A stretch of 64,000 nt of DNA from Ephemerocybe angulata (lineage: Eukaryota; Basidiomycota; Agaricomycetes; Agaricales; Psathyrellaceae), in NCBI GenBank assembly GCA_013368325.1, contig JAACJK010000116.1, forward strand, positions 62,001 to 126,000. Reading direction: 5' to 3'. A model generated the notes under the pieces. It was not told the origin of the DNA. It searched no databases and was given only the letters and a program-made list of their open reading frames with translations. Both the position numbers and the translations under genes were made by a program. Shown here one piece after another: positions 10,449-21,921 of this stretch (positions within the stretch are counted from its first letter, which is position 1; the number at the start of each line of letters is the position of its first letter).

Positions 10449-12394
10449 TCATGCCCCGCGCTCCTCATAACACGGGGGATCTTCTGTTTCCGGAATAGGC
10501 GGAGGACTAAGATTCCGCACATCCTCCCCCGGGCCCAAGTGACCCTGCCCATCATCTACATCTAACCGAGAGGATAGCCCAGAGATACAACTGGAAGGCG
10601 AAGTTGAAGTTCGCCCCCACAACGTTGCAGCGCTGGCAAGGTGTGACCCAGAACCGAGGTTGACAGCAGCGCCAACCCTCTCCGTATTGGTCGGCGCAAC
10701 AGGGACTTCACTTTCGATATGGGGTTGTGATAGTGGAGGTAGCGGCAAAGATGAGCCTGATGGAGCTCGATGCAGGCTTGGTGGAGATGAGGAAGGAGAC
10801 AGGGAAAGAAGAGTGTTTGGGACTGGGGTATGCCAAGTTGCAGGAAGTGGAGGTATGGTCCCGTCGTGTGAGTCGAGTGAGCCTTGCGGTGGACTCCATG
10901 GTGGTGGAGGCTCGTTGTCGTCGTCTTCATAATGTGGAACCTCAGGCGGAAGGTTAAGCTCTACGTCTGATGGTAATCTTCCTGTTTGTCTGGTGTGGAG
11001 AGGTCGGAAGACTTGCAAACCGTAGGCTTGGGGACCTGATCATGGACAAGGGTCAGTTCACCGTGGACACCAAGATTCCGAGCAGTTGACTTACGGGCTC
11101 TTCCTGAACGGCGTCGCCATATTTTCCACGCCCACCACATAGCGAAAACGACAAGCATGCCGCCTAGGACTATGCCGACTGTCCCCCCAACGGGAAAATG
11201 GCGTGGGCCTAGAGAGGTTTGCAAATAGTCCGAGAACTGGGGGGGTGGATGGGTGAAACGCGCAGGTGCGTTGGCCTCGTACGTGAGGTAGTCGAAGCGG
11301 AACGTCTGCGATAGACCTTGTAAGGTGACTACGGGGAGAATGGACGGGGATTCCGTCAAACTATTACATACCTGGTCCTCTGTGAGTTCGATGACATTTA
11401 CTTTTAGTGTATGATTAAAACCCATAGGGTGCATAGTTTGGGTAAAGAGGCGCGTAAAGTTCCAGTTATTTGGGTCGATAGTCTGAGTGCCGTCAAAGTA
11501 TGTTATTGTCTCGCTCTCAACGCCGTCGAGCGAGTATTGAGCCTTGAGTACTCCGGGAGCGTTATTCAGTGCGCCGTACACTGAGATTGTGTCGCCTAAC
11601 ACTCCGTAAGTTTAGAGAGGCAAAATCAGAATGTAGACCTGTGGCTCACCGGCAAACGTATACTCGAAGGAAGACCCAGGATTTCTTGCTATGAGCCAAG
11701 AGCTATTGAGAAGGAGCGTGGGTGGAGGGGGAGTAGTCCTTTCAATCCAAGATTGCGTTATCCACGCATCGTCTGGATCCAAAATAAAGTCATTGTTGTC
11801 GGGTTCGTTGTCGACGACAATAGTGAAGGGAGGGTCGACGTCAGTGTCGACCGGTTTGTAGAGCAGGTAGTCGACATTCAATTCTCCCGCGTATGGATAC
11901 AGCGAGACGTTGTGGATTTCGTTGGGGGATAAGGTAGCCACGATGTTCTTGAAAGTCCATATGACCACTCCGGTCTATGACTGGCTCAGAATTGGCGAAG
12001 GGCTCAAACGAAAGGATGCACGGACTCACCTTGCCAACGTCTTCCTTCTGAAAATTCAGATCTGCATTCCGCAGAGACGAGCCGTCGATGCTATAGTTCA
12101 TTCTCAAATCGGCCGTAGGTGTGCCAACAAGACTGATTTCGGGGCCTGCGAAGGGTTCAACGTGGTAAGTGGATCTCCACCAGACTAGCACAATATCACA
12201 GGGGTGACAGACATACCAACGAAGGAGAGCTTGAGCTCTGGAGGTGCGTCTTTCCCTGTCAGCTGAGGCTGGCACGTAGTTATCGTCGCGTTATGTGCCC
12301 CTCGCGCGTCCGTTCCGAGATGGCGAGACCATCGGTGACCGACAAGGTTGGTGTTGTCTGCAAGCCGTCCGTCATCAATTATAACGAAGGGCAT
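10449..12394 (-). CDS. Single-pass membrane protein with repeated beta-rich ectodomain and PPPPW tail (paralogue B)
   Basis: Six exons (12394-12217, 12145-12030, 11974-11650, 11595-11372, 11305-11095, 11035-10449) splice in frame to 546 residues. It begins MPFVIIDDGRLADNTNLVGH and repeats the ectodomain landmarks of paralogue A: HNATITT, PEISLVGTPTADLRMNYSID, GDTISVYGALNNAPG, FRFDYLTYE. The membrane segment is GIVLGGMLVVFAMWWAW followed by KIWRRRSGRARK. The cytosolic tail has PPPPWSPPQGSL, shared almost exactly with paralogue A, and a PPCY near its end (DPPCYEERGA), which is a PPxY ligand for WW domains. Same intron phases as A, so the pair arose by tandem duplication. No signal peptide is visible at this start; a missed upstream exon is possible. 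Confidence 0.75.
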
Positions 12395-13099
12395 CGCTCA
12401 TCCGTGCGGCCTGGGATAGAGAGGAGGGATGGCTGTGGTCCAGCTCGGGCCAAAGAGGTACATATGACATTGTCGAAGTAACCATGTAAGCGCGGATTCG
12501 GTGGTTTCCCAGCGCCATCATTGTGATATGCCATCTCGCGTTTCAGAACTCCAGAAGCCTCAGGCCTCAGGAAGGCCTGCATGAAAGCCGCAAATCCGCT
12601 TTTACAGGCTTTACCTAGCGCTGATCGTACTATGTATAGCCCAAGCATAAATAAGCACGACACAGCCTGGCATAGCGCAGCTGTCAATGAGCCAACCATG
12701 ACGAATGTATTTGTGAGCATCATGATATTTTAGCGCTGCTAAGCGCCGGTGTGCCGAGCTTCTCCGGTACTTATGAAAGCCTGTGTCCCTAGTCCCCAGT
12801 GTTTACCGATGACTGGCTTCGCCTTCGCAGGGCTACAGTACTGGAAAACCGACGGCACTTGCAATCTCGTTTTATAGTCTATGTCATAAAGCGCATGGCA
12901 TGATCGGGTTGAACGCCTTTCAAACCACACACAGGCCGACTACAAGCTATAAGAGACGACGAGGTGAACGAAACAGCCTTGCTTCATGAGGGAGGCTCGA
13001 ATCAGAGGAGGATAAATACTCAGAATCAGGATCGACTAAGAACTTTAAGATGTCTTCGGCTCACGTATCATCTAGAATAGTCAGCGCGTTAGCAGATTG
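12395..13099. other. Intergenic, no gene recognised
   Basis: No supported gene. A 114-codon minus frame here starts with a hydrophobic stretch but overlaps the start of paralogue B in another frame and has no promoter signs. Confidence 0.4.
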
Positions 13100-13525
13100 A
13101 ACCCTGTGGGTGCCTACACACTTGCTGTAGCTCACCAACTGGATAACCACGGGACCCTTGCCCCAGGCTGGATTCCCTTCGCCAACATTAATACCGCCAG
13201 CAGCTATGAGTCCAAACTTGTTGTAGAAAGCCTCGTTTTTTATGTTACTAGAGAGAAGCCAGCTTGCTACTACATAGTAGACCCTTAGAATCAGCCTGGA
13301 GTTGATCATGGTCATGAGCCCATTTGACGAAGGAAGAAGTGGAAAGAAGACTCACCGCCCTTGTAACGGTTGAAAGGAGGGCTGTAGAATATCCACGTCC
13401 CTGGCTTTCTGGCTCAGTTACGACCAGCGGGATATATACCATGTCTTCCTCCCTCTCCCTAAGCTTACTTACCACGAGGAGCGCGCGCCTAATGCCATTG
13501 ACTGACCAGCTAATAACCAAGTGAC
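13100..13525 (-). pseudogene. GNAT-family N-acetyltransferase remnant
   Basis: Read on the minus strand, one block gives VYIPLVVTEPESQGRGYSTA, the acetyl-CoA-binding motif A of GNAT enzymes (v..e.qgrGyg.aLL). A GTGAGT...CTCCAG intron follows (acceptor near 13290), and beyond it come SSNIKNEAFYNKFGLIA and GNPAWGKGPVVIQL, the usual C-terminal GNAT block (N.kNe.fY.kfGF). After the acceptor the reading frame that starts ADSKG runs into stops, and the conserved C-terminal block lies in another frame, so at least one frameshift separates them. I find no convincing N-terminal third upstream. A decayed gene or a fragment fits best; an alternative splice that restores the frame cannot be fully excluded. 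Confidence 0.6.
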
Positions 13526-13529
13526 GTCA

Positions 13530-14129
13530 CGCGCTCTTCTCTCAAGATCGAAGTCAACAAGAAGAGAAAGATAGATTAGGAATAGGGTAGTATAGTATCT
13601 AGTAAGTTATAAAGGTATAGGGTAAGAGATGATACGGTAGGGAAATTAAATGAATGTCCTCTAAGTCGTTAAAGTGGCATAACGATTGTCCAGAGCATGT
13701 GGCCAATAGTGGCCGCAGAGGCACGCGCAATGCAGATCGTAAATGAGTGTGGTGTGTCCGTAGAGCGAGCCGTCGCCATAATTGTGGAGGGAAAGTGTCA
13801 TAAACCATACATCATATGCATAATGCCGCTGGAGTCAAGGAGGCAGCGAAGCAGAGCGGCGGCGGGGATGCCTGGAGGTGTCCAGGACCCACTCACCACG
13901 GGCTTGAAGCCTGTAGAGTTGGCACCTCTGAGCCTGAGCGTAGCCAGGCGTAGCTGCTCCCTTGGCTGAACGGTGGGAGAGAGAGCGTTGGTTTGAGCAT
14001 ACAGATACGTTGCGTTGCAGGATTCCAGTCCTGAGCTCGTGAAATTGCAATTATTGCAAAGCGGGGTCGTCCAAGTTTCGCGTTTTGCCAATGGGCGAGT
14101 TAATGTTTCAAGGGAGTGCTTTTACCACT
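13530..14129. other. Intergenic; possible N-terminal debris of the GNAT remnant
   Basis: Short minus-strand frames occur but give no recognisable GNAT N-terminus. The A/T-rich part at 13560-13650 contains no repeat that I can identify. Confidence 0.35.
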
Positions 14130-14898
14130 TCATGGGCACGAGCGGGACGGAGTCGAGGCGAACTTGGCATGGTAGCCCCGTCGGTCCAGGATATTGAGGA
14201 TCTGCTGATCTCCATCGTTGGTCGTTCCAATGTAGATGATGTCGCCAGAGGAAGTACCGCAGCTAACCCCACGGAAATGCGTAGTTAAGTGGTAGTCGGC
14301 GATGGCGATGTTGATCTTTAGCCCATACTCCAAGGACGTAGCGAGAGCTTTGGAAATTATCCGTGGATCCTGGCGAATACGTTCGCCGAAGGGGGATCGC
14401 ATTACGGCCATATCGACTTGGACTTCTGCCGAAACGACTGAGGCGGTGGATGAGCCCCCCAGGTTAAATCCAAGAAACACGCAAAAGCTCACCTCGAACG
14501 TCTGAGAACTGAGTAGGCTCGAACGTGGGCAAGGAGACGCGCCAGACGTATTTTCCGTGATCCTTTCCAGAGCGTTTTGCGGAGAAGGGATCGGAGAACG
14601 AGATGACAGCCGTCTGGGTGTACTTGAACTCTCCGTAGCTCGATAGAGGCATTTCTTGCTGGAACTCGTATGGGCCTTCCGAGAGGAACGCTGAGCCATG
14701 GCCGTCCGCGACATAATGGAGAGGGAAGCCGGCAGGCATGTTGGGAATCTGAGCTTGGGCCAATTGGCTCTTGAGGAGACACTTCATCCTGATGAAGCTG
14801 TCCTTATTGTCGGTGGGGCGATGTAGAGACCGTGGTGCATTATGGTGGAAGCGGGCATTAGCGTAATAGAGATGCGAGTCTTGAACGTGGTGAGGCAT
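14130..14898 (-). CDS. Unrecognised 237-residue protein
   Basis: Two exons (14898-14493 and 14437-14130) with a GTGAGC...CTCAG intron of 55 bp keep one frame. The start (MPHHVQDSHLYYANARFHHN) follows a long CT-rich leader that reads as a Ser/Leu run if translated, which argues the leader is not coding. The sequence looks like a folded soluble protein: ADGHGSAFLSEGPYEFQQEM, ISFSDPFSAKRSGKDHGKYV, VVSAEVQVDMAVMRSPFGER, and GTSSGDIIYIGTTNDGDQQI. There is no signal peptide and no membrane segment. I do not recognise the family. It lies downstream of the UGGT gene on the same strand, 0.9 kb away, with no sign of functional linkage. Confidence 0.5.
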
Positions 14899-15770
14899 GG
14901 CGACGGCTGGCGTAAAGAAACGAGACAGAGATAGAGAAAGAGAGAACGAAAGAGAGAGAGAAATGCACCAGGCAAGATAACGAAGCTGAAGAGGGTAGCT
15001 GGGACTCTGTAGGCCCGCTCCTCGACGCATCTTATACAACACATTCGGTTGTATGATGGCTCCAGAGAACAAAAAGGCGTTGTTTTCTGAAGACAAGACA
15101 AGAAGAATACTATCGCGTTGAATATACGTTCATCACGACTAAACGTGGCTACTCGCCCACAAGGGACGCACTTCAACGCGCGTTTAGCGAGCCAGACAAT
15201 AAAGGGACAAGGGCATCGGCGTGCCATCAGCATCAGTTTGTGGGCGACTGGAAGACTGGAGTGTTGTCTTAGCACCCTAGTCAATAAGCTCTTGACACAG
15301 TGAAGACAACAGACAAATGGGATCGACATGCTTACTTCACCGAGGCGGTAACGAGCTGTCCGTATATCTCAGCGACCGCACTGCCAGAAGATAGGCTGCA
15401 ACCGACAATCACTGAAACCAAGATGAGTGTCGAGGTCGAAAGAGCACTTCGTGGGAATTCATTTGTCGGGAGCTGATGCACGATGTCCGATGAATTCGGA
15501 CACCAAACCAGAGACCCTCTCCAGTTGCTCTCCAGAGGGACGGTGGGGCCATGACGGTCCCCCAGTAGGACGCATAGCGCTAGGTAGCTCATACCAACAG
15601 TCCTATAGAGCTACCATTCTCATCATATACCGCACCCACACGATGTGTCCCACTGAAAGGATCTGCCAGAAGGGGACGGTAGCGCCTCCTTTCGGATATA
15701 GCAGGTCCGGTACACACAAGCACCCAATTGAACAGACAAAAAGACTGAGAGTAATATGTACACGCGCGAA
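14899..15770. other. Intergenic with CT-rich leader and an unassigned ORF
   Basis: The part next to 14899 is a polypyrimidine (minus strand) leader. A minus-strand 86-codon frame at 15332-15592 ends next to a good GTAAGC donor but has no recognisable domain; it is not called. Confidence 0.4.
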
Positions 15771-18700
15771 CTACAGTTCGTCTCTCGGAACCTCTTCTGG
15801 GAGGGGCTCGGAGGTAGCCTCCTTCTCCGTAGCGCCACCCTTTTCCTTCTTCTCGGATGCGCCTCCTGCCAGGACGTTGGTATCGGCGGTCGCAAGGCCA
15901 GAACGAATCCGGCCTTGCTCTGCAAGTCGTCGGGTAAAGTTTGCGATCTCCGTATCATACTCCTCCCATTCTGGTATTTGCCTCGCTCGGGCGAGTTTCG
16001 GCTCTTTCTGAAGAACGAAGAAATGGTGTCAGTGGCTTAGAAAAACTGGGAATGTGTGTGACTCACGGTCAGTGGGTTCTGGCACAGATCAATGGTCTTG
16101 GCCTTGTGCAAGCGATCTTTGCTGCCTGTTAGATGGTGAGTATCAAGTAGAGTGATTAGTGAGCATGATTGTCTTACACCAAGTCTCACACCAAAGCCAG
16201 TCTTCAGGAAGGGAGTACTGAAGCAGAAGAATCAGCATCAGCATGAAGATATATCGAGGGAGCGACGTACTATAGGGACTTGACCCTGCAGATTGTTGGG
16301 CAAATCCTGGTCGAGGTTAGCTAGTGAATTGGGGTCGGCAGACAAAGCCTGGTATTGTTGACGAAGAATATCCTAGCGAGCCCAGTCAGTTCATGAGACC
16401 GACGCTCAGAATAAGTACAGAAAACGCACTCCTGCAGCCATCTGTCTGAACTTGACCAAGTCAATGACGTATAAAGCACTGATGTGGTACGGCCGGCCCT
16501 CCAGGAAGCTCTTCCAGTATCCCGTTTTCCAGAACCTAAACCCTTCCATATCTGTGTTGTCGTCGCCCATGGGAGTATAGGCGTAAGGCGCTCCATGGAG
16601 GTCCAGGTCCACCAGTTCCTTCAAATCGGCGCGGACAATCTGGTCAGCGTCGACGAAGATGACTTTCTTGAGGTCCATAGGGAAGAGCACGTCAAGGAAG
16701 AGGATTTTGTATGCCCAGATGATGCGCTGCTTCTCAGATTGGGCTCTCAGCCATGAAGGCCATTTGTATGTAACGAGCTCATAATCAAACCCATACTCGG
16801 CAGCCATTTGGGGGATAAATTCCTGTGTACAAAATCCCTCAGGAGAGCTTGACTGGAAACGAGCATGCAGTTACGCACAAGGAACGACGGCGACAAAAAG
16901 TTCTCGATGAACCAGAACTTGACGGTGTGATTGGTGTTTCGAAGGACGCTTAAAATCATGATGGATGCGAATCGCTGAATGGGGAGTTGGTCAAACAAAC
17001 GACGGGTCAACCTATTGGCATTGAGACCCACCTCATAGAGCAGCCCTGAAGCGACGGTAAATATGTTGATTTCCGCCTGCTTCTTGACGGGCACAAGGCC
17101 AGTCTCTTCTGTTTTCTTCGACTTGAACATACCAAACACCCTACGTCACAGTGAGTCACAGCCCGAACAGTCGTGCAGGACGAGGGAACATACTTCGCGG
17201 TGATACTCTCAAGGACCCCAGCATTCCCCTCTTCAGGCTCTGCCAGGACGTCCTCTTGCTCCATTCCAGGCTGTCGAGTCAACCTCGGGAAAAGGGTGAC
17301 GCCCTCGAAGCTCGTCAGTGCAACCTCGCTTCCATCCTCTTCAACTGTCGGACTATGCCACCCAGACCCACCGACACTCTCCATTGCATAGATCTTGCGC
17401 CCTCGGCCTTCGCGAATCTCCAAATTAAACACGCCAGGCGCAACTCGGAATTGGAAATACCCCAAGTTGGCCATGACAAGTGTATCTTGTATGGGAACGG
17501 TCTCGCCTCCGGACGTAGGGCTAGCAAGCTGCAGTTGTACGCCACGGGGAGGTGATTGAGTCGCGGCTTCGCGGGCATGTCCGTCGAGAATGAGAGCGTC
17601 GAGCGAGAAGATAGCTGTAACTGAGTCGTCCTGAGGGAGCAGCTGGCCTAGTTGAATGTTGTCCAAGTCGTAAAGAGATTCGCGCGGCCTGACGAGCCAC
17701 GATGAGGGAACATCCATGGCCAATGTATAGATGGGCTCGATATGGAGGTCTTTGAAAGAAATCCCGACGGGAATTTCTTGGCTGCGAAAGCGTAATCAGT
17801 AAAGATTTAGACCAAAGAACGATCATCGTACCCTTCGACATCGTACTGGAGCTTAGTGAGGAGGTTATATCGGTAGTGTCTTTTGAGGGGGAGCTACAGC
17901 TTGCGTCAGACGGCCGGGGTACGCATCTGAACCAACGGGGCTTACATTGGTATACGGGCCTGGATTCAGGTAAACCTTGATGAAGACATCCGGGATATTC
18001 GACAACCACTTGAGCATGCTGGACCACTTCTGGCCACTATCACTCAGAGGATCGACGATGACAGCAATGTGATAAAGCGCAGTCCTGTTGTTCCCATACT
18101 CGAAGACACTGGAACTGACGATTAGAGATGCGTTCAGAATGCGAACCAGTAAACGCACGTGTAGTCAGAAGCCAACATATTGTAATTCCTGTGCCTCGGC
18201 TTTGGCGGAGAATCGAGTAGCCCGCTTTCACTGGGATCGGGCTGCTGCATCTTGGAGATAACGGATGAAGCGAAAGCGATTTGGTTCGCAAATTCGAACC
18301 TATTCATGACATTTAGCAACCATTCAATATTCAATCTGTGCCCGTGCTGTGCTTACTTGTCCTCTGTAAGCTCAGGCGCAATATCCTTCAGAGCAGCGAT
18401 GACAGGCTCGGCGCGTTTGCGAAGTTCGTATCCCTCGAGGGCTTCAAAATCTCCAGCCTTGAAAGATCCTGGTGTGATGGGAGCGACAACCTAGGGAGAA
18501 AGGTACGGTCAGCCTGGCAGTCTTACTAGAGCAGTTGTAATACGTACTCGTCCATTGACAACCACTGCTAACTGTCCAGGCTCGATACTTAGCTGTTTGA
18601 GGAAAATGCGACCAGATTTGATTGACGCTGCATAGCTTTCAGCGCTAAAATCAATCCCAGCCGACACCTTGTCAAGGGCATTCTGCTTCAACAGCGGGAC

Positions 18701-21630
18701 TTGACTAGCTTCAGACGATGCCGGATTACCGAGACCAAGAGCAGCCTTCAAGACTCCCAGGGATCCCTTTGACGACCAATTCTTCAGCAAACCCGCCTTG
18801 CTGAGGGCAGAGAGAAGTGCGGATCGTGACTCCGGTCCAAAGCTGTCTACGTGTCTCGGATTAGCGATAAACGAGAGACGAGCGTTGGAGGTCTCCGTCT
18901 ATGGCATATTTTAATTTGAGCTACGAGCGGGCAATTGTCATTTTACTTACGAATGAGTCCAGGGCCTCTTTGACAAGGTCCAGTCCGCCTTCAGAATCGA
19001 AGTCACCCACGACCCAGACGCTTAGAGGGTACGCGTCGGAATCTTCAATGTTCGGCTCAGCCAGGACGTCGAGACGGTTTACGGAGCAGTACTAACCAGA
19101 GTATAGGTACGACCCTTGCGAGAACGACAGTCCTGCCTTTGAGAAGGCCTCCGGGAGGTTGACGAGCCGTAGGTCAGCTGGTGTCTTGGGGAAGATGTAG
19201 AGGCTGCGTCTTTTGCTTGTGGTGGGTAGATCATAAAGATGCTCTCCAATGGAAGGGAGATCTTTGTCACTAAGAACACCTCCATATACCTGAGGAAGAT
19301 ATTAGCTTGCTTCAGTACGAGCGACGAGACATCCTTCACTCACAGCTTCTTGATAGTATTGCTGGAAAGGGCCGAAGTCTGCTTGCAAATTCCTCAAGAA
19401 TTGCTTTATAAACCAATGAGTAAGGCGACGAGAACAATCGAGGTTGCAGAGACACTGACCCCATCGAAGACGTACGGCTTTCCATTGAAGAAAGCGCTCC
19501 CTGTTTCGGAGTGGGCCAGTGTCGTTCCCAGTCGTTTGTGGTACTCCTCGAGCTTCTCCAGGGGAATTGGTGTCGGTCCATTGCCCTTGATCACAGCCGA
19601 GAACGACGCTTTGACGGTATCTGGATTCTCCGAGAGTTCTGAGTGCAGGAGCTGGTCATACGCATCTTCGACGGCAGGCCAATGCACAGAAGTGCCAGTG
19701 TACGTATTTGCAGATTCCGAAACCTGGTTACATGTTAGAGCATTCGTTTTTACGAATTAAATCTGGACAAACCGTCTTCAGGAATTCAAGGGTCTTCTTC
19801 CTTCCGAAGACTTCGATGAGGTGGTAGAAAAGTCTGGCCATCTTGGTGCCTGTATTACTAGAGGTCAGTTCTGTTGTACCCACAGGTGTGGGGAAGCGCA
19901 CCATCTTCGGTTTCTGCGATCGGCACTACACCGAACCTGAATGGGAGCTTCCTCTCCAGAATATTTGACATAGGTCCAATCATGAAATGCAAGTTTTCCG
20001 TCTTAGACAAGTCGAGCGCAAGTATAACGTTGAACAGATTCCCCTTTATGCTAGGGAATTGGCCGGGATACGACGGGCGGAGGAGCGCGAAAAGCGATAC
20101 TCCGAAACCAGAGTACCTCTTGTCCTTGTTAAAGTCGTTCCAATATACGATGAGCCCTCCTCCCTCCTGGCGGTCGCTAGCATCGAACAAGCCGTCGGTG
20201 ACTCCTCCACCCTTCCGCTGGGAGGCGGTGATCGCAGGGTGGGTCAGGACCTCGATCGACTGGGTCCTCGAGAGCTGAATCGATTCCAAAGAACCCATAA
20301 TAGCTCGCTCCTTCTTGAGCTGGCGCAACAGTCCCAAAGGTTCCGTCTCCTTCCCATCCAGCATCCCACCATTGACCCACATGATGTTCATGCCAGGTTG
20401 AACTTGCTGCCCATTCTCATGGAGCTCCCTCGTAATGCTCTCGTTGACGATGACACGACGAGGGATGGCCTTGGCGTACTTGGGAAAGTCCTGGGAGAGG
20501 GCGATGAGGGCTTCCAGCGGCTCCTTAGAGTCCGCAATGAGCTGAACCGCCTGGGGTCCGAAAGCCGTAAACTCCGCCTCGCTCAGTTGAGCATCGGACT
20601 TCGAGATACTCGCAGGGTAAGCGTCGATGAGCGACATGATAGGGTCGACGGCGGCCTCCTCCTCCTCGCTGGAACCCTTCTTTTCCTGTTTTCCTGCACG
20701 AGTTTAAGCAGGGATTGCGATGAAATGGGCTAGCTTGGGACTCACCAGCAGTCTTCGAAAGTCGATCATCCACAGCCAAATAGTCCATCTTCTTCAAGTC
20801 CAGCCCTACTCCATAGCCAGACAAAGTGTTCGAGTGCCCGTTTCTCTCTGTTGGAGGGATGTGCCGAAGGACGTATTCAACGTGAGGGTTGGGTTTGCTA
20901 GAGAGCTTGTATAGGTATTCATGCAGCTCTCGGAAGTTCGGGGACGATAGCGATGCGTAGAGAACGGCCGTTCGGTGGGGACGTTCCAACAGGAGCTCGG
21001 ATGACGGATAAACATGGTCAAATGTGAGTATCCTCGGTCGAATGTAGAACCTACAAATTATGTCAGACCGCGTTCAAGGATATGTCTGTCATTACGCACC
21101 CGGATTTCTGCTGCGAATCTATAGTCTCAACTCCCGCGAGGTGTGCCAAAGTTTCCACATCGCACACCACATCCCCATACCAATCTACCCACGACCCGCA
21201 CTGTGAGCCCTTCGAGTTGTTGTAATGGGTTTCATAGTAGTTATAGAACGCCTCAATCTTCGGTGTTGCAGCATGCATTGCGAGGTTCATCTCTGCCATC
21301 TCCAATGATCCCTGAGGGTCGACCAGCCCATTGGACGTCGCGATTTCGACAGTGGCTTGGTGAAGACCCTCAGGGCTGAGGTTTGTCGATGGCAACACCT
21401 CACGGTTCGTGAGCAGATCTAGCAATGGAAAGAAAGACGTCGAGTCCTCTAAGGCAAACGTTTCTCTGTGGCCTCGTCAGCCCCAAGACCATGTACGAAC
21501 ATGTAGACACCTACATAAGTTCGACCAACGCCGGCGGTGCTTTCCACTGCGACTTCAACGAAACATGAACGGGCGGGCTCGCTGCATATGCAGCTAGAGC
21601 CACCGAGAGTAGGTGAAGCTGGTACTTCAT
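15771..21630 (-). CDS. UDP-glucose:glycoprotein glucosyltransferase (UGGT), ER folding sensor
   Basis: About 22 exons give roughly 1,600 residues, the normal UGGT length. The start [20 protein letters not shown] is a signal peptide. The long N-terminal folding-sensor part includes [20 protein letters not shown] and [11 protein letters not shown]. The C-terminal GT24 catalytic domain is complete: [53 protein letters not shown], the metal-binding DADQ in [31 protein letters not shown], a short exon [13 protein letters not shown], and the terminal [20 protein letters not shown] block. The protein ends RDEL, an ER-retrieval signal. UGGT re-glucosylates misfolded N-glycoproteins from UDP-glucose so that calnexin can rebind them. 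I saw no missing catalytic residue, so it should be active, unlike the yeast Kre5 form. Exon borders were read by phase in the catalytic part and only approximately elsewhere. Confidence 0.93.
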
Positions 21631-21921
21631 TCCGTATTCCTTCAGCGACTTGACATGGATTGTGCAATGTGGTTGTATGCCAGGTTAACGCGATCGAGAA
21701 TGCATGGGTCTCGAAACTGACACGTCGGCGCACGTAACTTGAGAAATTGATGGGAGGCGTAGCGCTATAAATAACTCATCGGGCGCAGCTTTTGCTTCCG
21801 TCCGAAATTCGAATTGGTCAAGGACAAAGATCAAAGCAGTTGAATTCATCATGGCAAGTACACAGTCGAGCTTTATCGTTTACAAAGGAGAGGTGCTTGA
21901 GTGCCTTCGCATATACCCATG

